A model generated the notes under the pieces. That model had not been told where the DNA came from. It ran no database searches and worked only from the letters and a program-made list of their open reading frames with translations. The translations under genes and the position numbers were made by a program. From the NCBI GenBank assembly GCA_946406115.1, contig OX291552.1, positions 1,550,001 to 1,614,000 on the forward strand: DNA of 64,000 nt, read 5' to 3'. Source of the stretch: Apoda limacodes. Lineage: Eukaryota > Arthropoda > Insecta > Lepidoptera > Limacodidae. Positions 32,901 to 44,900 of the stretch are shown piece after piece (the first letter of the stretch is position 1; each line of letters starts with the position of its first letter).

Positions 32901-35900
32901 CTAGTAGGAGTTGTATGGTGTAGGTTGCGTATCACTATTCTGTAGCATCTGTTGTCTTTGCGATTGAAGGTGTGTCCAATTTAACCATGTTCACGTATGA
33001 CGGTTATCACTTTTTTGTACACATCAGTGTCGCTGGTTACTATTTTAAGTTGGCTTCTGCTTATAATCTTGTATGTGAAGTTGTGTCTCTCTGTAGCAGT
33101 TTCTAGTAGTTCGGTTAGCTTGCGTACATCTTCAATTCCGTAGAGAATGATTGGGGGTGGTTTATTAGCCTTTTTGTGTTGTTCTTGATTTTCTTTTTTC
33201 AGGTCAACTGTCTGTCCACTGAAGCTGTTGGATGTTTCGATCTTGTCAGGTGAGGGTGTATTAGACATTTTTTTCTTTTACAATTTCTTATTGATGTGAC
33301 TCTTTGCCAAGATGGAGGTTCTACCGTTTTTTCCTTTCAATGTCGTGGGGTTGAGTCTAAATGTGTTAACGGGCTCGTAGACGAGGTTCTATTTCTGGTA
33401 ACAAACAAGCCTGGATGGAATGCTTGTTGTACAAGTTTCTTGCTTCCTGAAATAACCGCCTCAGTTTTGCCATGATTTTGCAAAATTATGCTCCCCTCAG
33501 AATCCGTGGTGCAGCCTGTCTTCTGTTCAGAGGTTTGTTCTGAAGAGAAGACAGAGAGGGATTCCCCAACACCGCTGGTACCCTCCTGAGGTAGTTTGTT
33601 CTTTAATCTTGCATCCATGATTATTTTGTTTATACGCATTTCGGACGTCGCCTAGCCTTTGGTGAGTCAACACCTATGTACAAGGCAGCACATTGGTTTA
33701 TTATTTGGAGTACCTTCTCCTAAACCAACAGCCATCCAAGGCTCTCGAGGTTGGTCTCCCCGGGTCAGAGCTTTGATTTAAGTGGCGGCTCCTACTCGCC
33801 ACTGTCGTCCAAATATCAGTGGGTTTAGCACCATTTTATAGAAATCGCCCCGCCATAGGCAACCCCGGTGCCCTCAATTCAGACCGCCCGATTGTCCGCG
33901 GCTGAACAAGTCAGCTAGCAGTCGTATGACACTCGTGAACTCTGCTCAATACACATTCGGCTGAATTACGCCCTCGCCTTCGGCTCGGGCTGCAACTCGT
34001 AACAATCTCTGTAATGAGCATATGGTATGGTATGGTAATGAGCATACCGCGTATGGACTATGGGCTAAATCAAACTCTGTGAGGGTAGGCCGTGCCCCAA
34101 CAGTGAAGACAAATGAGGCTTTTGAGGACTAGATAGAATAAAGTTTAATCTCTCTAATTTTATCTTGTTGTACATTTTGCCTTTTTCATATTATAAACCC
34201 AAATCATAGTTTTCAGATTACAAAATGAGACAAGTAAGATGATAATTTATATAATTGATATTGTCTGTCCTACAATTACAAAAATCCTTATACATTCTAT
34301 TTCCTCTTGTACATTTCCTATGGCATGGAAGGACGCTCACATAATTCCTTTGCCAACAAAATCGAATCCTAGTCTTTCTGATTTTCGTACTATTTCTATT
34401 CTTCCTTTTTTATCCAAAGTCCTTGAGCGTCTTGTCCAAAAACAACTAAACCTGTTCTTGACACGAAATAACCTATTAAATCCTCTTCAATCAGGATTTC
34501 GTGCAGGACATAGTACTGTTACGGCTCTAGTTAAAATCACGGATGACATTCGCATGGGAATGGACAATAAACAGCTCACAGTATTAACGTTACTTGATTT
34601 TAGTAATGCATTTAATACTGTCGATTTTGATGTGTTGTTGGAGTTATTGCGTTCTCTTAACATATCTCCAACGGTGGTTGCATGGTTTCTGAGCTACTTT
34701 CGTGGACGTAGGCAAAGTATCAAATTCAATAACATTTTTTCAGATTGGTGCCACATAGTTGCCGGTGTTCCGCAAGGTGGCGTTTTATCTCCTCTCTTAT
34801 TTGCGATTTTTATTAATTCAATTACTCACCAACTTTCTTTTCACATACACATGTATGCAGACGATCTCCAGGTCTATAATCAAACAACTTTTGATGATTT
34901 ATTTCAAACGATAGGTTTAATAAACTCTGATCTCCTCAGAATTTCAGAATGGAGCAAAGCTTTTGGCATAAAAATAAACCCAGCAAAAACCCAGGCCATA
35001 ATACTAGGCAGTCCAAAGTTTATGTCTAGAATAAACTGGGTTAGTCTCCCAAAAGTTTGTGTAGACAATGTACTTATACCTTATAATGACCAGGTTAAGA
35101 ATCTAGGTATTATTATAGATAGTAGTATGTCTTGGACATCACAAATAGCCGAGGTCAGTAGGAAAATGTTTTACGCTGTTGGTTCCCTAAGAAGGCTGCA
35201 AAATTTCCTACGCACGGACACTAAAATTGTTCTTGCACACTCTCTTGCTTCCCATACTCGATTACGCCTATCCTGATTTAACTGAAGACCAATTAAACAA
35301 ACTTGAGCGACTTCAAAATCTCTGTATTCGGTTTATATTTGGATTACGCAAATATGACCATATTTCCAATTTCCGCCGTGTAGCTCAAGTGGCTCCCAAT
35401 TCGCTTTCGCCGGAATGCTCATATTCTTTCACTTCTTTACTGTATGCTGTTCAATTTCAATTCTAGCTACCCTTCTTATCTCAAAGAGCGTTTTGGTTAC
35501 TATGCCTCTTTGCGTTCCTCCTCTAATTTATTACTTAATACACCGAGTCACAACTCAAAATTTTACGATGATTCCTTCACCGTACAAGCAGTGCGATTGT
35601 GGAACTCTCTCCCAGTAGATATCCGAAAAGCACAATCACTTACAACCTTCAAAGCACACGTGAAAAAGCATTTTTTAAATCTCGCATAACCTTGTTGTTT
35701 TGCTTACTCTGACCTTCTGATGTAGACACTTAAATATTTAAGTTATAATTGTTTTATTTATATGTAGTTTATGTTTTTTAATGTAAGGAATTTATGTATT
35801 TTATATTTTATGTATAAGGGTATTTATGTATTTTGTAGTTATTTATTTATTTGGTAATTTATATGTAGTTTAGTTATATGTAGTTTTCAAGGATTCATTG

Positions 35901-38900
35901 CGAGTGGAATCGATGAGTCATCGGACAAGGCCGGTGTTAAACGTCGAGCATACTTACTTAGCGCACTCAGCGAAGGGACGTATCAGCTGGCCACGAATCT
36001 TGCGCTGCCTAATGTGTTGAAAGAAAAAAAATTTGACGACATTGTGAGCATTTTAAACGCCCATTTTATACCCAAACGCTGCGGATTTGCGGAACGCCAT
36101 TATTTCTACGCAGCAGCACAGCAAGCGGACGAGACACCGGTACAGTCGGCGGCTTTACGCATCTTGAAGACTCACTGCTGGACTAGTTCGTGATGGGCCT
36201 ACTGCCCGGTCACGAGTGCGAAAAAGTGTTCGGTCAGGACGTCGTTGAGCTGACGCTAATGAAGGCGGTGGAGCTCGCTGATAGCGTGCAGGACGTCGTT
36301 AAGCTGACGCTAATGAAGGCGGTGGAGCTCGCTGAGAGCGTGCAGAGCGCCCGCGCTGGTTCCGCGGCGGGAGCGGCGGTGTGATGAAAGCAGGGTATAC
36401 AATAAGTGTGATGAAAATGGGGTATACAATAAGTGTTATGAAAACGGGGTATACAAATAAGTGTGATGAAAACAGGGTATACAATAAGCGTGATGAAAAC
36501 GGAGTAAACAATAAGTGTGATGAAAACAGGGTATACGAGTAAGTGTGATGAGATCAACGTATACAATAAGTGTGGTGAAAACGGGGTATACGAGTAAGTG
36601 TGATGAAAACAGGGTAAACAATAGGTCTGATGAAAACGGGGTATACAATAAGTGTGATGAAAACGGGATATACAAGTAAGTGTGATGAAAACATGGTATA
36701 CAATAAGTGTGATGAAAACGGGGTATACAAGTAAGTGTGATGAAAGCAGGGTATACAATAAGTGTGATGAAAATGGGGTATACAATAAGTGTTATGAAAA
36801 CGGGGTATACAAGTAAGTGTGATGAAAACAGGGTATACAATAAGTGTGATGAAAACGGGGTAAACAATAAGTGTGATGAAAACAGGGTATACGAGTAAGT
36901 GTGATGAGAACAACGTATACAATAAGTGTGATGAAAACGGGGTATACGAGTAAGTGTGATGAAAACAGGGTATACAATAAGTGTGATGAAAATGGGGTAT
37001 ACAATAAGTGTGATGAAAACGGGGTATACAAGTAAGTGTGATGAAGACAGGGTATACAATAAGTTTGATGAAAACGGGATATAGGAGTAAGTGTGATGAA
37101 AACGGGGTATACAATAAGTGTGATGAAAACGGGGTATACGAGTAAGTGTGATGAAAACAGGGTATACAATAAGTGTGATGAAAACAATTTTAATTTTCCA
37201 TTATTTCATCATATTCAAATTGTCACCTTAAAATTTCCCATAAAATAATATTTATTGTTCTTAAAATTTCCCATATTTAGAAAATACATTGGCGACTGCT
37301 GCAACCAACGGCGCCGTCGTGGTGTGGAACCTGAGCCGCTCGGGACGCTCCAAGCAGGAGCATGTCTTCTCTGACCACAAAAGGACAGTTAACAAGGCAA
37401 GCCACTTTCAGTCACTGAAGTTTTACTTTAGCTGTTTTTTTTGTATTTAGATACCTATCCTAAATTCCCTTATATAGGTGCCTGGTTTTTAACCGACTTC
37501 AAAAAAGGTGGAGGTTCTATGTTCGATATATTCGAAAGAGTATGCCCTGAGGTGGTCCTATATTAATGAAGTGGATTTAAAACTTAAACTTTTGAAAACA
37601 AAAATTGATGTCAATTTGGAACTGGTGAAACACGCCTTTTATGTTGATGATTGTATAAAATTTTGCTACAAGTTTGGATGTTTTTAGTGTACGAGAAAAA
37701 AATCAGTTCATCACACAAAAGGAAAAATAAAAACTTTTTAACAAACAAGTAGAAAGTAATATCTAAAAAAATCTAAATAAACCCGACTGCGGATTTAAAA
37801 AATCAAACGTAATCTTAGTATCTGAAAAGTTAAAAAGCAATTTGGCGCCAAAAATCAGAATGAAATAATTTTCAATAATTTTAATATAGCCTATGACACT
37901 ATCTAACCACGTATAGTTTATTAAAATTGGTTTAGCCGTTAAGTAGATACATACAGGTCAAACACATACACCCTCCTTTTGTTTTTTTTTTGTTATTCCT
38001 GTTACCGTCACGCAGATTTAATTATCATTTCTTGGCACGAAGCAAACTAAATTCAAGATTTGAAGTGTAAAAAGTCTTAACTCAATCAGTACGTACATAC
38101 CAACTTCTATCCGGCTAATATATATATACATATATACATAATATATGTATACTCTTCTTTCTGTTATTTTTACTTATAAGAATAAAGTTAATGTACCTAT
38201 TCCGCCAAAGCCGTTATACACCCCACTGCATGGGCACAGACCTCTTATTGCAGAAGTAGGCTTAGGCCATTGTCCACCACACTGGCCTATTGCGGATTGG
38301 GGGACGTTATCGAGCTAGTGGCCACTCGAGCCGTCTTTATGGCCTCGGATTTGGCTTAACGACGGCTGTCATAGGACAAACAGCCAGGACTGACAATTTT
38401 GCCACACACAAGCCAATTACCTACTCGAAAAACATAAATTATAGAAAAAGGATCTTAAAAACCTAAATGTATTTCAAAGCTCTATCTAATGGTATCTCAC
38501 ATGATGGGAGCAACCTTTGAAAAAACATATTTGTATGGCGGTTGACAAAAGCCACATTTCTGTAAATTTTCATTAGGATCTACCCAAAAACGAAATTATA
38601 AGGCTGTGACGTACGGACATGACGAATTTATAAGGGTTATTCAAATAGGTATTACCATTATTACAGTTAATAATACGAGTATTACGGTAATACCTCGTCT
38701 GATAAATTTCATCTCGTTCAAATTACCTATTTTTTTATGTAAAAAAATGCTAATGTAATTAAATATATTAAATAAAAATAAATAAATCACTGATAGATTC
38801 TTTATTGATACCAATTGTTGTCGTGAATGGCGTTTGTCTCTTCGATAATAATTGAAATTGACAAAAAAATAATGTCTAATCTTGTATATTTGACAAGACA

Positions 38901-41900
38901 TTAGTTAGTTTTGCAATAACACTAACGATTCTCATTTCCAATCCATGGAAATAAGATGTACATTGCGCATTTGAAATTACGTAAGAAATTCATCGATTGT
39001 CGCGTAACCGGAATGTATATCTTATTTCTTTTAAAAAAGGTTAGTAATCTTTTTACGGAATCGACCCGCTGACGCGAGTTTAACATTTTTTACCCATCAG
39101 AAAAAAAGTGCACAACACAGCTAATATAAGAAATAAGATATACATTCCGGTTACGCGACAATCGATGAATTTCATACGTAATTTCAAATGCGCAATGTAC
39201 ATCTTATTTCCTTGGATTGGAAATGAGAATTGTTAGCTGTCATTTTACGGAATCGAGCCGCAGGTCAATTTGTAAGACGGAACTCGCGCCAGGACACGTG
39301 ACCTTTATTTACATGAGGTTAGTTTTTATTTTTAGTATTTGGCGATTATGAGTAGTACAGGGAAGTAGGATATGGGATTTTAATGCTATGATAGATTGAG
39401 ATGGCAAATATATAACGTCAAAAAAATAAATAAACTAACATTATTATTTATAAGAAATAAATATGTATACAAAGTAAATAGCTAGTATGTTTTCACTTTT
39501 GCCGGCACTCCCGGAGTGCAACCCATTATAAACTAACTGCTACCAAATTATTGCTCAAATATGATAAAGGATGATAGGAGTAATATTTTTTTTTAAAGTA
39601 TTAGTCAAAACTTGTGATGTTGAATTTAACATCGATACTTACTCTTTACAAGTGATGCATCCAACTGGGTACAAATATATCTGGCCATGTGGACAGGAAT
39701 GTCTCTTCCCTAAATGGAACATATCTCTCTTGATCCTTACATGCATATTATCTTTAGGATCTTCCACGAGAATTTCATTTTTATTTATAACATGTTTAGA
39801 TAGATCACTATTGAACATATCTCTGAAACTCATGTAATTGCCATCTTCAGAATCTTCGACACGAATTTCTTTATTTTTCACTCCATCTTAAGAAACACTA
39901 TTCTGTAATTTATTTTTAAGGTTTGGTGTTTACTTGCCAGTTTAACGTCAGTACGTTAAAGCAATCAATAAATCAACAAACACGATTTTATTCATTTTCC
40001 TTTTTTGTTCGATAAAATTGAGCACAAAAGTCAACTCTTAAGGACGAGAAATAACTTTGTTAATGGTTACATTGTTTTTTAGTCTTCTCGCTGAATCACA
40101 AATAAATCAAGAAATCCCTATTTTGTAAATTTTACTTTTCAAACGACAGCTGTCAAACTAAATAGGCCCATATCTCAGAAACTATTTATCATTGACCAGT
40201 TGTTTTTTACAGAAGTGATAGATCTCATGAAGAGCTTTATTTCGGATGATAGCTGTCAAACTAAAACCGGCTGTATCTCTGTAACTATCGATCGTAGACT
40301 AGTCACTTCTGTACAGAAGGGCTGTATCTTCAAAACCATTGTTTGTAGACAAGTTGTTTCCTTACAAAAGTGATAGGCCTTATCAAGATCTTTATTTCGG
40401 ATGAAAGCTGTCAAACTAAAAATAGTTATAATACCTTAACTATGATACAAAGCACCCCTATAGTACCAAAAAGCCGGATAATTAATAATTTAAACAAAAT
40501 ATTTTCACAAACTATCTTATATTTTAAAAAGAAGACGTAAAAAGAGCGATTTTGTATAAAAATATTTGTGTTGAAATTTCTCCACAAGTAAATTTCAATA
40601 TACTTCTTGCTTCTTTTAGGTAGTGTCTTCGTTCCAAATTTTTTGTATTGTTCGACTTGGAATTTTGAGAGAGCAATATCATCTTTCAAAACGTGTAAAA
40701 TTAATAGCATGATTGGATTTTTTTTAATAAGGCCGTTTATTTTGAAATTCCATCCTTCCACAATATTTGTTGTCCGATGTCGTTCGGAAAATACTGACCA
40801 AACGTTAATGAAATCGGGCTTCATCCAAAACTTTTCAAAGTATTTAATAAATTTAATATTTTTTGTATCATCTGAAGATATTTCTTTCTTTAGATTTTAT
40901 GAAGTACCAGCCCTCATTTATTGAATTCACAGGTAACAAAGGTAATGCAGAACATAAATTAATTATGTATTTGTGTTTGGTTGCTGTAAGTTTGTATTCC
41001 GCTGCTTTACGCTTTAAACAATTTCGGAAATGAAAATAGCAACCATTTATTGAAGCATTTTTAAATTCGGATTTTAACGCATTCATGGTGGCCATTTCGT
41101 AATCAACATGTATTTCTTTAGGATCCCAGTCTGGAATATTTGACTTGATCAATTCAAAAACAATTCTTTATGCCTTTACGTTTTTATGTGACATGAAGGC
41201 AAATGCCAGCGGTATCACATTGATTGTTTCAGTTGAACTACCTATGTCACCATGTATGCTTAATAACTGAGAAAATGGAATTGGGCTGCCCTTAAATGTA
41301 CCATCCATAAAGTAAACTTTGATCATCTTCATAAGAGCCCGTGCATGACTGATAAATATTCTTGTCGCCATCAAAGTAATCCGCTAGTAAAATGTCGGAA
41401 AATAACAGCGGAACTTGCACTTCAGAAAGGAAATTTGTACGTATTTTCTCTACTCCGGCATTGCGGTGAATCTTGCGATAAATTGTAAATTTTTTCTGCA
41501 AAAATTATGGGATTGGAATGGGACAAGCTAAATCTAGGCCCTTATTACTTATGGCCAAACATTTGCGATATTCCCTGGGTGCAGGTTCCTTTCCTTCTGC
41601 AGCCTCCGCTATGCTTTCATTAATTAGTATATCAATATCATTTTGGGATTGATCCGGACTGCAAATATGATCACCAGTTTTATCGATTTTATCCTCTTCC
41701 TTAAACATAATTATAATTCAATCTATCATTGTTATCATTCTATTATTGTAAATATTCGTCTACAGCATACTACCATAAAAGAAAATAGGAATATTAAATT
41801 TTAACAAAAAAATAAAACAGACTTCAAAATTCCCTTTATTTCCCATCGACGAACTGAACGGCATAACTAGTCGATACACTAAAAAGGAAAAATAATTTCC

Positions 41901-44900
41901 TAAAAACGCTGCGTGCTTTCTTTGCTTTGGAGTCAAATGCCAAAAATTTTCAGTAAAGATGGGTAAAAAATGTCAAATGGCATCCGACTTGAAACCGAAG
42001 CACGTATCTCAATGTTCTGTCAGTACTTACCTATATCAGCTTAAGGAGTTTTTTTTTTCATTTAACGTTACGCATTTGGCCTTTGATGATTGAAAAAAAA
42101 AACGCTTAATCAATTTCGATAAAATTCATATGGGAACACCTCTGAAGTTTTACCTACAAAAAAAAAGTCATCAAAATCAACTCATAATTGTTGGAGTAAT
42201 CGTGTAGCATATAAAAAAACACACACGTCGTATCGATAACCTCCTCCTTTTTGAAGTCTGTTAAAAATATGTCAGTAACACTTACTATTGTTAACGTAAC
42301 GTAACCTTTACAACGTATATTTTAGTCTTATAGTCTTTTCGACGCCAGTAGCTGCTTTAATTGGTACCCAGAAAAGAGTAAAACTCTGCCTCGTCCTCGT
42401 TTAATTATTTTAAAGTCTCTTTTATCACACATTTTTGTCACAATAAGTAATTATCGACTTGAAAATAAGATATACATGTACATGTGAAGAAAGACTTTCA
42501 AATAGACATATGTCATGAATTATTAATACCAATGATGCAAATTATTATATGGCTATGGCATGGACTTAATATTAGCTTTAAGAAAACTAAAGAATGGCGC
42601 ACAAGTTCGAATTAAAGAAAGTTCAGTCAACCGGACTAACCGGTGGTTTTAGAGGTATAGCTCTTTAATTTGACAGCTGTCATCTGAAGTAAAGGTCTTG
42701 ATAAGGTCTATCACTTCTGTACAGAAGTGACTAGTCTACGATCGATAGTTACAGAGATACAGCCGGTTTTAGTTTGACAGCTGTCGTTCGAAACGAAGAG
42801 CTTGATGAAATCTATCACTTTTGAAAAGTAAAATTTACAAAATAAGAGCCCGTGTGAGCAATTAAGGTTTTGCCTGCCCGTAATGACACTGTTTACGAGC
42901 AAGTGTGATAAAAAAATATATGGTTTTAACGATTAATACTAACTTTACCGCAAAAAAAATTTTGCACGCCTCATAAGCGGAGCGGTGAGGTAGTGCTCTA
43001 CTCTCAACATGTCAAAAAACCCAGTCTTTCGAAACTTAAATGACGTTTTTTTTTTTTTAATATAACACTTACAGGATAATATGAGTGCACTAATATGAAG
43101 TTAAATAATCTGTCTAGCACATATGGTACATTTTATAAACAATTAATTTGTTTAATATAATAAATAATAACATTAAAACTAATCATTCTTGGACGTCCGT
43201 GAGTCTGTGTTTATATGACCATGTATGTGGCAGAGAAATTGGTCGAAAAATTCATCTTACCGGAATACTTTTGTTTTTAATATATAAAGTATTACACTGT
43301 GCTGATTCCTAGTTAATATTAGCGTTCTAAGTACTGTCGTTTAATTATAATTTATAAAAAACTAATATACCACTGTATACTGTATATCTATATATATATT
43401 TTTTATTTTTATTTTATAGTATATTTTTTCCTCGCCTTATTTGTTATTTTATTTTAAAAAACTTGAGTTTTTGTTTTAGATTTGTTTTTTAAATGTGAAT
43501 GACCGCTATGAGGCGTGCACTTTTGGATTTTCCAAATTTTTTCTTTTTTCACTAATGATTACAAATTGATAATAATAGAAAAATTTAAAGAAAAGTTTCC
43601 AAAAAAGGGTTTTTATGATAAAAAAAAAATATAGACATTCATTTGTTTTTCGACGCTCATTTGTTTTTTTTAAGATAACGTTAATTTTTCTAAAAAAAAT
43701 TTTTTTTATATAAAATAGTTTGTAAATATATTTTGTTTAAATTATTAAGTAACCGGACTGTTGCTACTAAAAAGGTTTCAATAGTTCGGTTCTTTGTCAC
43801 AACCGAACTATTGCAACTTAAAAGTTTCAGTAGTTCGGTCAACCGGACTAACAACTGGACTACTGCTACTAGAGGTTTGAGAAAGCTACAAATAGGTAGT
43901 CGTATTTTTTTAAGTACTTTTGCAAATATGAAATGCCATGACTAAATTAATTTATTATAACTTCGCGTAGTGGGTTGTATACAATAACGCAGTAGGGTAG
44001 ACTCAATTTTGAACTAACTTTAGGAATTAAAATGTTAACAAAAACTTTTGAACAAAAAAAAAACAACCGGCGCCAAAAAGAAGGGACGACCCCAAGAAAG
44101 ACAACCCAAGCCGAGGCTTGGCCCTTTAGCGTTGGGCGCTACAGGGGCTGACTCTTTCCGAGTCTCGCCCCAAAAGTCCGGTCGAGCAGTATTGGCTGCA
44201 TCAGCCACACTGTACTATTCATGCTGAAAAAAAACTTATTGCCAAAAATCTGATCTGAATCACAGTTTGAAGTTGGTGTCTATGTACTCACCTAACAGAT
44301 TATAACACACTTCACTTGCACGACACCAACTTCAAACGATAATTCAGATCAGATAACTCAGAGCAATAACATATCATTTTTACCTTTTTATTGCATCTTT
44401 TTGAACAATTTTACAATATTACACTAAAAACATCATAACAAAATTTAAGGCATGACATTAATAAAAGGCATCCAAATTAACGAAATTATTTTTTTCTCTT
44501 AAAGTTTAAGTTTTAAATCCACTTGATTAATATGGGAACACCTCAGGAGCATACTCCTTCAAATAAAAAAAAAAAATTTAATCGGTTAACAATTACGGAA
44601 AAATCTGTGAACATACATAAAAATAAATATACCCGTCGAACATAGAACCTCCTCTTTTTTTGAAGTCGGTTAATAAACTGTTAGGTACATAGACACCAAC
44701 TTCAAACTGTACATCAGATCAGATTTTTTGAAATAAGTAATTATTTTTACCTTTGGTGCATCTTTTTGAAGCCGGTTGTTTTACATATTATGATTGGTTA
44801 GGTTAGTTTCCACTTGACGGACCCGGCGCTGCTGATATCAGGTTCTCAGGATGGCATGATGAAGTGCTTCGACCTTCGTATGAAAGAAGTGGCCAGGACT

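Larger units (their letters stand above)
29947..34000 (-). mobile_element. Jockey-clade LINE, two ORFs, decayed
   Basis: Antisense to WDR24. A T-run at about 29948-29963 is its A-tail; ORF2 (RT, endonuclease) and then ORF1 (gag-like, with zinc knuckles) follow toward higher coordinates, and the 5' UTR-like GC-richer part reaches about 34000. ORF1 with the [14 protein letters not shown] knuckle, an FADD catalytic motif and no RNase H are the hallmarks of Jockey. The endonuclease has lost its C-terminal half by an internal deletion (see 31793-32101). Stops and frameshifts make it inactive. Confidence 0.85.
34200..35890 (+). mobile_element. CR1/L2-type LINE, 5'-truncated
   Basis: The RT is on the + strand, with the same orientation as WDR24. 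The element starts within the connector before RT and runs through the C-terminus to an AT-rich 3' UTR with repeated 'tttatgtattttatattt' motifs to about 35890. There is no clear A-tail. It differs clearly from LINE-A and from the Jockey next to it. The clade is inferred from motif style ([10 protein letters not shown] and a [12 protein letters not shown] block). Confidence 0.75.
28850..37280 (+). other. WDR24 intron 2 (8.4 kb, transposon-filled)
   Basis: It holds a LINE-A fragment, a tRNA-type SINE head, a Jockey LINE, a CR1/L2-type LINE, a Gypsy gag fragment and an 808-base minisatellite that ends less than 100 bases before exon 3. Between 28860 and 29155 there is a GC-richer stretch flanked by short inverted words (gtcaattatt at 28987, aataattgac at 29108). 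Confidence 0.85.
40119..42844 (-). mobile_element. MULE (Mutator-like) DNA transposon with compound inverted ends
   Basis: The outermost inverted words 'tattttgtaaattttacttt' (left) and their complement at 42824-42844 bound 2.7 kb. Inside, long inverted blocks match again: 'agctgtcaaactaaaaccgg...gacta' at 40250-40315 against 42715-42790. The left end carries about three tandem copies of a subrepeat of roughly 100 bases. The - strand encodes MULE transposase pieces. No obvious 9-base target duplication was found. Confidence 0.75.
37397..44801 (+). other. WDR24 intron 3 (7.4 kb, GC-AG)
   Basis: It starts gcaagc and ends 'tgattggttag'. Contents are lepidopteran repeats, a perfect-armed hairpin, an orphan ORF, a MULE and several MITE-like inverted repeats. 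Stretches at 38430-38920, 39240-39630 and 42850-43570 hold nothing I recognise beyond AT-rich sequence. Confidence 0.85.

Noticed and set aside
36234..37187. Long overlapping - strand open frames (up to 207 codons) of [11 protein letters not shown] repeats
   Set aside because: They are produced by the 27/28-bp minisatellite, which lacks stops on that strand in several frames. No start context, splice sites or family match supports a protein.
37186..37280. CRISPR-like array at 36.4-37.2 kb
   Set aside because: The repeats are contiguous without unique spacers and the genome is eukaryotic; this is a minisatellite.
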